Origin: Pegea sp. RAD2-039 | Taxonomy: Eukaryota > Chordata > Thaliacea > Salpida > Salpidae | DNA: 64,000 nucleotides | Assembly: GCA_034620365.1 (NCBI GenBank) | Contig: JAQGEQ010000145.1 | Location: 186,001 to 250,000, forward strand | Reading direction: 5' to 3' | Program-made: the position numbers and the translations under genes | Shown here: positions 1 through 11,500 of the stretch, in pieces | Numbering within the stretch: position 1 is the first letter of the stretch | Layout: each line of letters starts with the position of its first letter | Notes under the pieces: model-generated | What the model saw: the letters and a program-made list of their open reading frames with translations, nothing else | Databases searched by the model: none | What the model was told of the DNA's origin: nothing

Positions 1-3000
1 TTTACACTGCTAAAACGGAAGCTTTTTATATTTTAACATCATTTAGTTTGTTTTGATTAACTCTGTTTTGATAAAATCTATTTTGATAAAAATCTTTGCA
101 AACTACATTTTCTAGAACCTTTCTAATTAAATCTTCTATTTATCAAATTTAAACTAAAAAAGATATTTCAAGTCTCAGAGTTTTATCAAATTCAGTTTTG
201 AAATTGTTAATAAGACTTTCACAAAGTTTTAAAGAAAAAAAACAAAGAATATTCGTTTAAGTTACTTTGTAACAAACCTTTTGAAAACTATCCAAGGAAC
301 TAGAGGCATAAAAACTGTTTATCAGCTTTAAAAATTCTGTACCAAACCTTAAAATTAGAAATACGAAAATAAAAATTGATTTCTCTGTTTCAAAAAGATA
401 TTATATCGTTTTTGTGCTTTTAAATGCTTAAATATATATTTTAATAATCAAGTAATTTTCTGTAAGTTTAGCATTTAAGAAATCAAACTATTTAAAAAGA
501 ATTAAAGTTTATAGCCTTATGGTGTATTTAGTAAAATATCTGGCTGCAAACTTCAGATAATTTCTTAATTATTTTAATGTAAGAAGTTTTAAGCGTTTAG
601 TAACATCAAAGTCTTAATAAATAGTTTTATATTTAAGAAAGAAAAACAATTTTTTGAAGTTCATTTACGGCTATCTGATATATTTTGTCATAGATTTGAA
701 ATTGTTTTAGATATAATGATAAATGTAATAAATGTAATATAAAAAGTTTTTTTTAATAATTCTGTTTGCGATTTAATAATTTAGCTTAAATAAATTTACC
801 CTAAACTGAAAAATTACAATGTACAAACATATTTATATAACAAAAGTACCTTCCTGATATTTGAAAATTATCAAAAACTTTCATAAGTAACCAAACTAAT
901 AAATAAAATCTACCACTTTTGAAATTATAACGAAGAGTTAAAAGATGTTTTCGGCCGAAACAACTAAGATATAAAAATTTAATAAAATAATTCAAGCCTA
1001 CTTAGCATATGTCATAAACTATATACAGTAATTCAACTTTAATTAACCCGCTAAGCACATGATATTAAACTTTACCTTAGACCGTATGTCTTTCACAGGG
1101 AGATTAAATAAAAATAGGTCAACTTAAATCAGTTTTTTATCATCAAACAAATCCTACATTATGAACAAAAACTTAACTAATTTGATCAAACAGATTGAAT
1201 CAATAATAAATTTTTTGTATATATTAATGTGTAATTATGTTAAAACTTTTGTACATTTATTTATAAAATTTTCAGAAATATTTTAGTTTATTTAACGTAG
1301 CTTGATATGACTATTTAATTTTATTAAATTTCCATTATCTGAAAATAACTAATTCTAAATGAGAATTTGAATAGATAAAAATTCAGATTTACTTATATTC
1401 TGAATAAAGACGTAATTAATATCAGGAACTAAAATCAGATTTACTTTAAAACATAAATTATAAAATGAAAAATATAACGATGAAAATACAATGTAAGCAA
1501 ACATTGGTATAATTACATGAAGTGATTTGTAAATAGATTCATCTAAAGTAGATTCATGTACGCTTGAGCTTAATCGATAAAATATTTTAGCTAAAAACTT
1601 AAATTTAACTTTCAGGTGAATTAATTGCTTTATATATAAATATTATTTTGATTGATATGTAAACAAAAACTAATTAATTGAGTAATACAAAATGATATAA
1701 AATAGTTTTAATTCAAACCTTAGCTTTCTAATTAAAAATACTTTAAAGTTGTTAAAAATAGAAATTGTTCATTTCAACCTAGTTAGATAAGTTAGGATAG
1801 TTAAAAAGCAAATAAATTATACTAACCAATACATTAATGAATTAAAAAATGATTTACAAATTTGGAAGCAAATTTTCAATAGTGACTTGTGACTTTCTCA
1901 AATATACTTTTATTCGTAATATTAATTACATAATAATATTTATAAATTTATTAATCTAAAAATATTCTTTAAAAGTTTAAAAACTAATGAGTTTGGCAGT
2001 AAAGTATTTGGCTAGAAAATAGGTGCATTAAAAATATCAAATATAAAAATTGAATTAGAAAAGAAACATGTAAGCCAATAACCTCATTCTTTTTATGGTT
2101 TGAAGCACATTAACTAAAATCATCTAATTTATAAATGATTACCTTTACTGGCTTCAAAATCTCGTCGAAAATTTTTTGTGATTTTAACTACTTGGATAAC
2201 AAAGTTTTTTTTTAATTTAAAAAGGTTTCTTAAATGGACATTTTAGTAAAAATAAATCAAATATTATTGTAAAAACTTCTTTGTTGCTTAAAAATTAGAT
2301 GATTAAGTATCATAAAAAAATTATATCTAGTTCAAATAGAAAGATTATTTCTTAACATTTTTGCTCACGTTAATGTTTAATGGTGGTTTCTTAAACTAAA
2401 CAAATTTAAATTATTTATCCTGCTACCAAATAATTTGCATAGTTGATAACATGGCTAAGTTACAAAATAAGCAAGTTCTCAGTGCTAGAGTTAGCTGGCA
2501 TAGTTACAAAAATCAATAAATTCTCTAATAGCCATTGCTTTATTAGAAAAAATGTTGACCAATTTGGTCCTGAGACTTTCCTTAAATTTAATTGACCAGC
2601 CATAATCAAACAACTACTACCTGTATAATGAGTAGCTACACTCTTAAATTGGATCCAAAGTTTCTTTTAAAAAATGAAAAAAGATATAAGAATAAAAACA
2701 TATGATAAAACTACGAACTTATTTTTGTACTTATAAACAAAGGCTAAAAAGTGGTAGGTAGAGAATAAATTATAGCGTTAGTAAGCGCTTTTGAATAATT
2801 AATCTTTTTCTCTTTTAAACATCAAGATGGATCTCGATACTAAAGTATTCTCAATAAGATCTCTCTCAATTAAAAGAAGAATCATAACTAATATATCTTA
2901 TAAAAACAACTTTGAGTGAAAATTTTAAATGATTAACCTCATAATATATACAACTATCACAAATTTTTAATTATCTTTTACATGCTTGAAAATCAACACA

Positions 3001-3740
3001 AAATTACTTAAAATATTAATAAAAAATAATTTGAATAAATGTCAATTCATTAGTACGACTCAGAAAATAATTAGTTAAAATTAATAAACTAAAAACTTCC
3101 GAATTACATTTACTTCTAGAAGATATACAGAAAGTTAAAACAAAGCAAGTAAATGCACTCATTGACAGCAAAGAGTTTTTAACACGGAATTTTTGTTTGG
3201 GTTTTTTGCAAACTTTGTCACTTTAAATATCGAATGCCTGAATATTTTAAACAACTAAACACCAAATTATTTATAAATTCTAAATTATACAAATTCTAGT
3301 TACAATAATAATTTGTTACAACCAACTTATTGATTTTATAAGAGTGTTGAAACTTCAAAACCATATAATAAATTATTAAATAACTTATTTGTGATAGAAG
3401 CTGTTTGTTAAATAATTATTTTCCTTTTTGCTTCATTATTTGTTTTTTGAATGTACATATCTTAAATGTATAATTTACATATCTTATTAGAGAACCCACT
3501 CGCCGGCTACTAGTTAGATAGCCTAAGCTTAATTGAGGTGAAGAAAATAAAGAACGCTTTATGAACAGTCACTATAAACTAATAAAGATAAAAGATGGAA
3601 ACTATTTTATGGTAATAAGGGAAAGTTGGGGCATGATTAAGTCATAGATAACATTACAGAGTAAAAGTTAATAACATTATTAAAGCAAGGAAATGTCAAA
3701 TTCAGTTAAACATCACAACTGTATACAGTAAGAGCGCTGC
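1..3740. other. AT-rich stretch without recognisable gene
   Basis: Very AT-rich sequence with stops in all frames and no open frame that resembles a known protein. A weak coding-like patch lies near 2450-2640 (short open segments on the + strand broken by stops), but I cannot assign it. No RNA gene, tandem array or inverted repeat was recognised by eye. Confidence 0.5.
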
Positions 3741-3752
3741 TACCAAATATTT

Positions 3753-5143
3753 TTGAATTTCAGTTCTTTGATTTTGTTCTGGTTTTTCTGCAATAAACAT
3801 TTTCGAAATTCTTTGATGTTATTCTTAATGCGCCAATCACAACCAGAAGTATTTTTGTCTTTACTTTCCACAGACTTTTCTTTACTTTTAGTCTTCAGTG
3901 ACTATCTGGATTATTTAAAACACTTAAAAATCAACAGCTTTATCCTACAGTGGATTGAAGATTACTTATCAGGTAGAACCCAACAAACTCGTGTAGAAAG
4001 ATCTTTATCCACTCCTAGTCAAATCACCAGTGGTGTTCCTCAGGGTTTTGTTCTGGGTCCCCTTATCTTTTTAATTTTTATTAAAGACCTCATCAGAAGA
4101 TTAGTAGCAGTAGATGATGTCAGTGTGTTTGTGTATGCAGATGATATCAAGCTATTATCTTGCAATCCTTCAAAACTTCAAACTGCACACTGTAGAAAAC
4201 TGGCCTACGAATTGGTAGAATCCAGCCCACAAAGTCTGAACTTATAACTTTTTCTTGTAAACCAGCTGCAAATTCCTTAAACCAATACTCCATCAATGGA
4301 TTTATTATTTAACGAGTATCTTCGGTCCTAGACCTTGGCATACCTCTATCATCTGACTTTAAGTGGCGCAATTATGTTTCCAAAATCTTTGAAAATTCAA
4401 TCAACCTTGTCTTCCTTATTATAAAGACCTTTAGTTCTAAGGATCCATGCTTTTTTATCAATCTTTTCAAATTGTACGTACGTCCAATTCTTGAAAACAA
4501 TGTCAGTGCATGGATGACATATCAAGCTAGTGATATCGAAAAAATCGAGTCTGTTCAGGACACATTTACAAAATTAGTATGTAGGAAACTTAATATTAAA
4601 TATGATAGTTATAAACATCATCTCAGCTTCTTCAATTTAGATACTTTGGAAATCCGACGGATTAAATACAACTTAATTCTTATTTTTTAAATTATCCACA
4701 ACTAAATTGACCTTAAATTCGATGATTTTTTTTCCATTAGTCCTTACCTCAAGCTATACCAACTCAGACGACACCCATTACATCTTAATAAACCCATATC
4801 ACCTGGTACGTTAGTCAGATTGAATTTTTTATCATACCGCACAATTAGTACATGGAATCAGCTGCAATCAGACATTGTCATGTCGAAGTCACTCGCGTTG
4901 TTCAAGTAGAAGTTGAACCGTTATAATATTGCCAACATTGCCATTTCTGAACTGTGATTTTTTCCTTTTTTTTAATATTTACTATGATTCTATGTATATG
5001 ATTTGAGGGCTACTGAAATGCCATGTGTTATATCTTTTTCTTTCTATATTTCTAACTTAATAGATGTTATTTGTGAGAATGTTTGTTAGCATGAGGAGCT
5101 CTCTTCAGGGACCCTGCTTCGCGTTTATTTTAATAAATAAGTT
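3753..5143 (+). mobile_element. 5'-truncated, decayed non-LTR retrotransposon (LINE), reverse transcriptase end
   Basis: The frame at 3753-4247 carries reverse-transcriptase motifs typical of CR1/Jockey-like LINEs: SGVPQGFVLGPLIFLIF followed by the catalytic box YADD. A second open stretch at 4472-4690 shows the usual post-RT region (LYVRPILENN, then DIEKIESVQ). Further C-terminal text around 4740-4960 (RTISTWNQLQSD, NIANIAISEL) is in another frame and has in-frame stops, so the copy is dead. The 5' part (endonuclease, start of RT) is missing. The 3' end has a short hairpin region and an AT-rich tail ending near 5143. The same 3' region occurs on the minus strand at 48361-48700 and 40545-40636, which shows a dispersed family. 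The element ends only about 10 bases before a sulfotransferase exon. Confidence 0.85.
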
Positions 5144-5152
5144 TCTTGAAAG

Positions 5153-5610
5153 GAAGTTGTGTATTTGGTGACTATTTTGAAATGGTTTCCACGTGGTGGC
5201 AGCAGAGCAAGAAGCGAGACAACATCTATTTCTTATTGTATGAAGATTTGAAAAGTAATTTTAAAGAGTAAGTTTTCGAGTTTTTACTGAAAATGATGAA
5301 AGCTAGTGACAATTGTTATTTATACTTTAGAGAAATGACAAAAAAAGAGCAGTTCAACATTTGTTCCAGTAAAGTTTTAGATATATAATGTTTGAAAAAT
5401 TATTTATATTTAAAATATCCATATTTGTTGTAAAAGGTTAAAGTGAAACGACCAGATGATGTTCCTTTTCTCCGCAAAGGCATCATCGGTGATTGGAAGA
5501 ATTTGATGAACGAGTCTCAACGAAAAAGAGTGGATGAAAGGATGCGAGAAGCAGGAAGAAAGTATCCTGGTTTTGATCTGCTCTGGGATACTTATCATCA
5601 GTTCTTGTAG
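5153..5610 (+). pseudogene. C-terminal fragment of a cytosolic sulfotransferase (SULT-like), incomplete
   Basis: Two blocks match the C-terminal part of cytosolic sulfotransferases, which move sulfate from PAPS to small hydroxyl or amine acceptors. Block 1 (5153-5267) reads FGDYFEMVSTWWQQSKKRDN then IYFLLYEDLK, the family segment 'GSWFDH..WW....D.ILFLFYEDMK'. Block 2 (5437-5610, ending TAG) contains FLRKGIIGDWKN, the conserved RKG..GDWK PAPS-binding motif, then a normal C-terminus. A possible small exon lies between them (5331-5368), but the splice phases do not join block 2 in frame, and the expected segment before RKG..GDWK is missing. No N-terminal exons with the 5'-phosphosulfate loop were seen upstream, where a LINE has inserted. 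I therefore call it broken or only partly present; an intact gene with exons I missed is possible. Confidence 0.6.
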
Positions 5611-6810
5611 TTGACTCTTTTGTAAACTGCTTGTGACTTCAATTTGATCGATGTAATGAAGTAAACTTTGATGAAATTATTGTCGAAACTTGATGGGTAT
5701 TTAAGGAAGTTTATAAATCTTATAAAATGAACGATGACAGATATTTTTGTTTGTTTAATACTTTGAAATCATTTTAACAGATATAGATACTTTAGTATCT
5801 GTTTACGGTTATGATGAATTGATTGCTGAAAATTGTTGCTTACAATTTTGTAATTATGATCAAATTAATTTGATAAATGTGTTAAGTTATGCAACTAATT
5901 GAAAAAAAGATTTAAAACTCAAGACTTTGCTATTTTATGGTTTTTGAAGATCTTCGGTCAAATTTTCTTTTAATTTTTTATACTTATAGAAAAATTGAAA
6001 AGTGTTTAATGGTTTTTCGTTTCTGAAGTTGTTTAATATTATTTCAAAAAAATTAATGTGAAAATTGTAAAAATATTCTTAAATATAAATTTACTTTTAA
6101 AGAAACAGCCATTTGACTAAACATTTGAAATTGGTCATGTAAACAATATTTCTTAAATTTTTTTACCAAATTAAATTCCTCACTAAAGGTTTTTATAGAA
6201 GAAATTCAAGATCATGTGAAAGCTTAAAAGTTAAAATAAAATTATTTTTTGTTCATTTTTGACACAAATTTTGTAAAATCTAAAGTTGACCAATTATTTC
6301 TTTCTGATTTTACCATAAAGTTAATCTATAGTTCATATTATTTATGATATTTACTTTCGAAAAATCTGACTTACATAAAGTCTACAAAAACTGTTTCTAG
6401 TTTTTTACTTCTTACTAAAAAACAATTTTAGATCAAGGAAACTAAATTTGTGCTAAATTCTTTTACATGTGTCTTTAACATTTTATATTAATTATTAATT
6501 TGAAACATCCTATACGTTTAACAGCAAATTTGAAGTTTGATGTTTTAATCATTTTTATCAAAGAAAATTTAAAAAAATGATTTTCTTTTCTTATTGAGTC
6601 TCTTTCTGAAAGAAGTAGATGATAAAAACTAAAAGATATTAATTATTTCATCATGTATAAAAGTTATCAGCTAATTATTTGATGTTATAAGTATAACAAA
6701 TTAGTTAACCAAAAATTACTATTTTTACTGACAAAGTAAACAAATTTTGTTATTTATCAATTTCAAACTAAATTATTTACTTAGATAATATGCAAATAAA
6801 CAATTAGTTT
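5611..6810. other. AT-rich spacer, nothing recognised
   Basis: No open frame of note, no repeat array and no RNA gene recognised. The following ORF opens directly after a TAG near 6811. Confidence 0.5.
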
Positions 6811-7435
6811 TATGATAAAAGTGAGCAACAATATTGTGATGACTTAAACAAACCAGACACTGCGGTTGTACTTTATCAGGAAAATGAACTTTTATCACAT
6901 AAACCTTTCAAGATGCTTGTTTTTTATTATTTTGGTTTTAATGTCAGTATTTCACAAGAGTATACTCAGCTAGGGGTTGCTGGAGTTGTTTGGGAAAGTG
7001 TCAGTTTAGTTGGAAGCAGGAACTGGGTTGGCGGGAATGGTAGCTTCGAAACTCGGCGAAAAAGTTGTAATTACCGATTTATCAAAAGCTCTCCCGCTTA
7101 TTCAGAAAAATGTGGCAAAAAGTGTCCACTTAAGTAACTTTCCTGAAATATTAGGACTAGAATGGGGAGTGGGCTTGGAAACTTTTGCCCATCAAGACTT
7201 TGAAGTCATTCTGGGAGCTGATATAATCTACTCAGAACGTTTATTTTGTGTGCTACGAAATACTTTAAAACATTTTACGTCAAAAATTTCAACATCAGTA
7301 TTTCTTGCATCAAAGCGTCGTTACGATCGCGTCGAAAAGTTTGTTGAAATAATAAAAAATCTGTTTCAGATACAATTAGTACATCATGATGAAGCTTCAA
7401 ATGTTGTTATATATCAACTAAATTCTTTTTATTGA
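6811..7435 (+). pseudogene. METTL21-like protein-lysine methyltransferase, frameshifted copy
   Basis: Class I SAM-dependent methyltransferase of the METTL21/EEF1AKMT3 group, enzymes that methylate lysines of chaperones or elongation factors. Frame 1 (to about 7013) has the N-terminal signature YTQLGVAGVVWES. The sequence then continues in frame 2 (7014-7435, stop TGA) with GTGLAGMVASKLGEKVVITD (SAM-binding motif I) and the family hallmark LGADIIY. One extra A around 7014-7015 separates the two frames: removing it would put the GxGTG loop in frame. In addition, about 18 residues normally found between VVWES and the glycine loop are missing, so this is more likely a decayed copy than a simple sequencing error. 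No ATG is available before 6913 in the open frame. The C-terminal half is well preserved, so the damage may be recent. Confidence 0.7.
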
Positions 7436-8002
7436 GACTTCATCTGAAATTAGATACTGTTCAGTAAACTGCATCTCTCAAACTCTTGTTATTTGTAGAT
7501 CTGCAATTTCAGGTTTGTTATTATCCTAAAAATAAAAACTTGTATTCGCTGTGACATGAGGTGATATCTCTAGTTACCTCAAGCAGCAAATTTATTATAA
7601 GGTTATAAGTTGCTCGAGCAGTTACAACTTGCCAATAAATCCAAACACCGAATAGTGGTACTATTACATCAAATTTGAAACGCTTACAAAGGCTAATGTA
7701 AGTATTTATCACATGGCAACCAAGAACTGAAAAAGTCTACAAGTATAAAGTTGTTTAATTGTTGTTGCTTGCTAGTAACAGTAAATTATTTTCTACTTCT
7801 CTTTTGATTTGAAGAAAGTAGTGTTCATTTGATACGCAGTTGATAAATAAACAACCATTAAACATTATAAGATAAATTTCAAGCACTAGGGCTGGAGTGA
7901 GCAACCAATTCTATAAAAACAAACATTTAATCTAAATAGAGGATTCCTATTTTGGCCAACCTTAAATAAATTTATCTTAAATTTGTTTTAATAATAAACT
8001 GT
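7436..8002. other. spacer, nothing recognised
   Basis: AT-rich spacer between the METTL21-like copy and the minus-strand gene ending at 8003. No gene seen. Confidence 0.4.
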
Positions 8003-8549
8003 TTAATCTTTAATTTTTATTAATAAGTTTCTTGTAAAGTTTACTTGTTTTTCTGCAAAATACACCATCCAACCTATGAAAATGCTGATCCAACCATAAA
8101 TGATGTTGTAATATTGATCTAAAAATAGTTTCTACTAGTTGGTTTTCAAACATCACATTTGCTTTACGAAGTTACTAACCGATGTAGTAAGGTGTTTTAA
8201 AGCCTTCACAATTTGTTCTACTACAACTATAAACTCCGATAAAAAGATAAATAGCTCCATAAATCTAAAAATATGGCTTAATATTTATTGATATAAGCAA
8301 AGTAAACTTACTTAGTTAACTTAATGCTTTTTATTTGATAATACAAATAAATGATGTTGTTTCTTTACCCATTAAAATTAATTTACCAACATCCATGCTG
8401 CTTTTGATTTCATTGGATGCATAATACACCATTTCCAAATTCTAGCCAGACATCTGATGTAGATGGTGTTTCGTAAGAAGTGACTAGAGCGGTTTGAGGT
8501 TTCCATTGTTGATTGTATTTAGTCTTTGTTTTGAATTTAATGATGGAAT
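8003..8549 (-). CDS. C-terminal exons of an unrecognised membrane protein (partial)
   Basis: I do not recognise this gene. On the minus strand, exon 8264-8180 encodes IYGAIYLFIGVYSCSRTNCE and continues to YYI. A GT..AG intron of 61 bp joins it in phase to exon 8118-8003, which encodes a second hydrophobic segment (YNIIYGWISIFIGWMVYF) and ends in TAA. Upstream, an open segment preceded by an AG (from 8549 down to about 8440) reads SIIKFKTKTKYNQQWKPQTA and on to TSYETPSTSDVWLEFGN. It looks coding by its Trp, Pro and Ser content, but its 3' splice junction is unclear; joining it may need a 14-nt microexon near 8385. No start codon is assigned. Two hydrophobic stretches suggest a small multi-pass membrane protein. 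The last two exons are the firmest part. Confidence 0.45.
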
Positions 8550-8599
8550 CTGTATAATATACTAGTAAATCCAATTTATAAAATACACAAAACAAAATT

Positions 8600-11500
8600 A
8601 TCTACAAATATAAATACAAAAAAATTATCAAAAGTTATTCAGGGCAATGTAATAGTTTTTATAAAACAGAAAATATATTCTAATAGTTTATTTTACGAAT
8701 AAATACAAAATCTTAACAGTTTTAAAGGCTCTAATTACTTTTATTTTCAAATACTGATTTTTACACAATGGGGGGGGGGTCAACTGAATTTTATCATACT
8801 CTATAGTCGAACACGCTGTATAAACTTTATTAATAAAATTTATGAATCTATCAACTTTTTTTAAAAACTTTTGGTTTTTATCAACTGACTATAATCAAAT
8901 GAAGCACTTTTTTATAGACTCAGCCAAGTAACGTTTTAGAATCAATTACCTTTTAAAATCAAATTGCAAAGCACTACACTAGAATATTTCTAAAATTGTT
9001 ACTATAAAAAAAAAACTACCTTTGTCTGTTTAACCAACTTTTATACTTTAATAAAATCAAAACTTAAGAACTTGAAGCTCTGTAGTTTGAAAACTCTGAA
9101 AAATAAACTATACAAAATTCTAACTCTTCAAATAATAAATGATATAACAACAAAACTCATATAAATTTTTCAAATTTATATAATACCATCTATGTTAGAA
9201 ATTTTTTTATTACTTCAAATACAGTTATAAGTATTAAATAATCTCGAAAAGTAACCTAAGATTGTGTTCATAATACAAATAACTGTAGTATTGGTATAGA
9301 ATTTCAAATTTTAGGAGCTGTAATGTATAATCATAACTTTAGTCTCTATATACCAAAAGTCTGGTTTGTATTAGTTGCATAGATTGTAAGACCAATCTAT
9401 AATAGAAAAATAGCTATCAGAATCTTGTTTATAAATTAAGAAATTAGCCTTAGAACGTATTTTGTTTCATTGTCTAAACACTACTTACAGGTTTCTAACT
9501 GAAGAACAGTTTTGAAAATTATGATTTTATGTAAACTGCACTCAATAAGCTTTACTTAAATATTCTTGAAGAAATAAAACATTGAAAAGTTAAGATTTTC
9601 GATTTGCAGTAAATGATTAAATGATTTTTTCTTCGCTTTTGAAGAGTAGAAACAGGAGTTGTGAAATATACAGACATACATAATATATGAAAACGATAAT
9701 AAAGAAAAACATCAAATTGTGGAAACTAAACATTTATGCTAATTTATTATTTATCTATTTTAGATATATAAAAAAAAATGCACATAAGAATAAAACTTGT
9801 TAGTTTGCTAACAAAAAGCTACAAAAACCATTAACGTGATTTTAAAGCTTTCATTATTTACTTTACTCATTGAATTTTCTCTTAAAAAAACGTAATCTCA
9901 GTAACCTAAGTGTTACGCACCACCTATAATATATAAAAAGCTTTTGATGAAATCGAGATCTTAACTGAATCTTAAAATAACTGACATCACACAGAGTAAA
10001 CATATGATGATAAACTTTGCTTTGTTTCATAATTCAAATCTTTTATATATTGTTAAAAATGTTTGACCTCAAGATAAGATAGGTCTTTTTAATGGCGTTT
10101 TTAACGATGTAATAGTACATTTAATTTTATGTAAAAGATAGTAGATTAAAATTGCACAATTAATAAATTTAATTCAATAAAAAGTTTGTTTTAGTGTTGA
10201 AATTAATTTAAAACAAATGCCTGGAGAAGCCTTTATTTATTTGTCATTTTATTTTTGAATTTTAATATTAATAAAGTTTTTAAAATATTATTTTATAAAT
10301 TAGTTTATATGCAATATTATCTGCATATGTAATAATTATATGTCAGTATATATTTTTAAGAAAATTATAAATATCCTTTAAAATATTACTTTTACATAAT
10401 AGCAATTTCAAGATTGAAAGATAAATATTTCGAAATTATACTTTTTAGAACTGTATATATGATAAGCTCTTTTTAAAATTTGCATAAAAGGTAAAAATAG
10501 AAGTATTATAAATAGTGAGTATTTTATATAAAGGTCAAAGTGTTAAAGAGGTTCATTTTTTAAACTTTGTACTCAAAAGTGAAATTTAAATTTTGATTAG
10601 AAAGAAAATTGTATTGGCAGATTTTTTTAATAAATAGTTTTCTTATTACTTTCAGTAGTTTTAAGTGAGATAAAAATGAGATAAACATTTAAAGAGAAAC
10701 TAGCTCGTTAGATAATTTGCTGTTTAGAAAAAAATAATTGATGTTTTTAATCAACTGATTTTTTTCGACTAAAGTTTGAAGATAGAAATCATAAAATTGT
10801 TTCAAAATAATTGTTTTTTTTCACTTATTAATTTATGAATAAAACTAAACTATTTATTATAAGGCTAAAATAGATTAATTGTCGTTTGTTTATTCTTGTC
10901 CGTTGTTTAAATATTTATATTTTACAAGTTAAATAAAAAGTTCCAACCCTTCTTTCAAGAAAGTGTTGATTAAATTTTTTTGTTTAGCAAATAGAACTAC
11001 TTTTTTAAAAGTAATAATTATGAAAAATTTAAGAATAATCTTATAGATAGCTTTTAGTCATTATATTGAGCTTTATTTAGCTCTTACATATATTTTTTTA
11101 ATAGTATTTTCATTAACCAATATTAATGAAATATTCTGGTATCTCGATGTAAATTCAGTTTGATTGTAATAAATCTAACCTATCACAACTTTAAGAGCTA
11201 AGGTAACGCTATTAAAGAGCAATCATTAATTGTTGAGCTTGATGGCTTAGCTTGAAATCAGTTCCATCCAAATAGTTTCTTAAAAAATAATTTCAAATCT
11301 TGAATACTTCAGCTTCTTTAGAAAGTTAAATTTGTGTAATAAATGCATTTATACTAATGTAGTGTAGACAAAACCAATTTATAAAGTTATCATAAAAGAC
11401 TATAAAGTTATTATTCGTAAAGTCTTTTAAGTTTTTGTCACTAACTCTAAAAACAAGTCATAAAATATTCTAAATCGTATCAACTGTTGTTACAATTTAG

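Noticed and set aside
7521-7712. 63-codon minus-strand ORF
   Set aside because: No similarity and no splice context; the length is within chance.
8770-8779. Run of ten G
   Set aside because: A simple homopolymer, possibly an assembly or sequencing feature; no function inferred.
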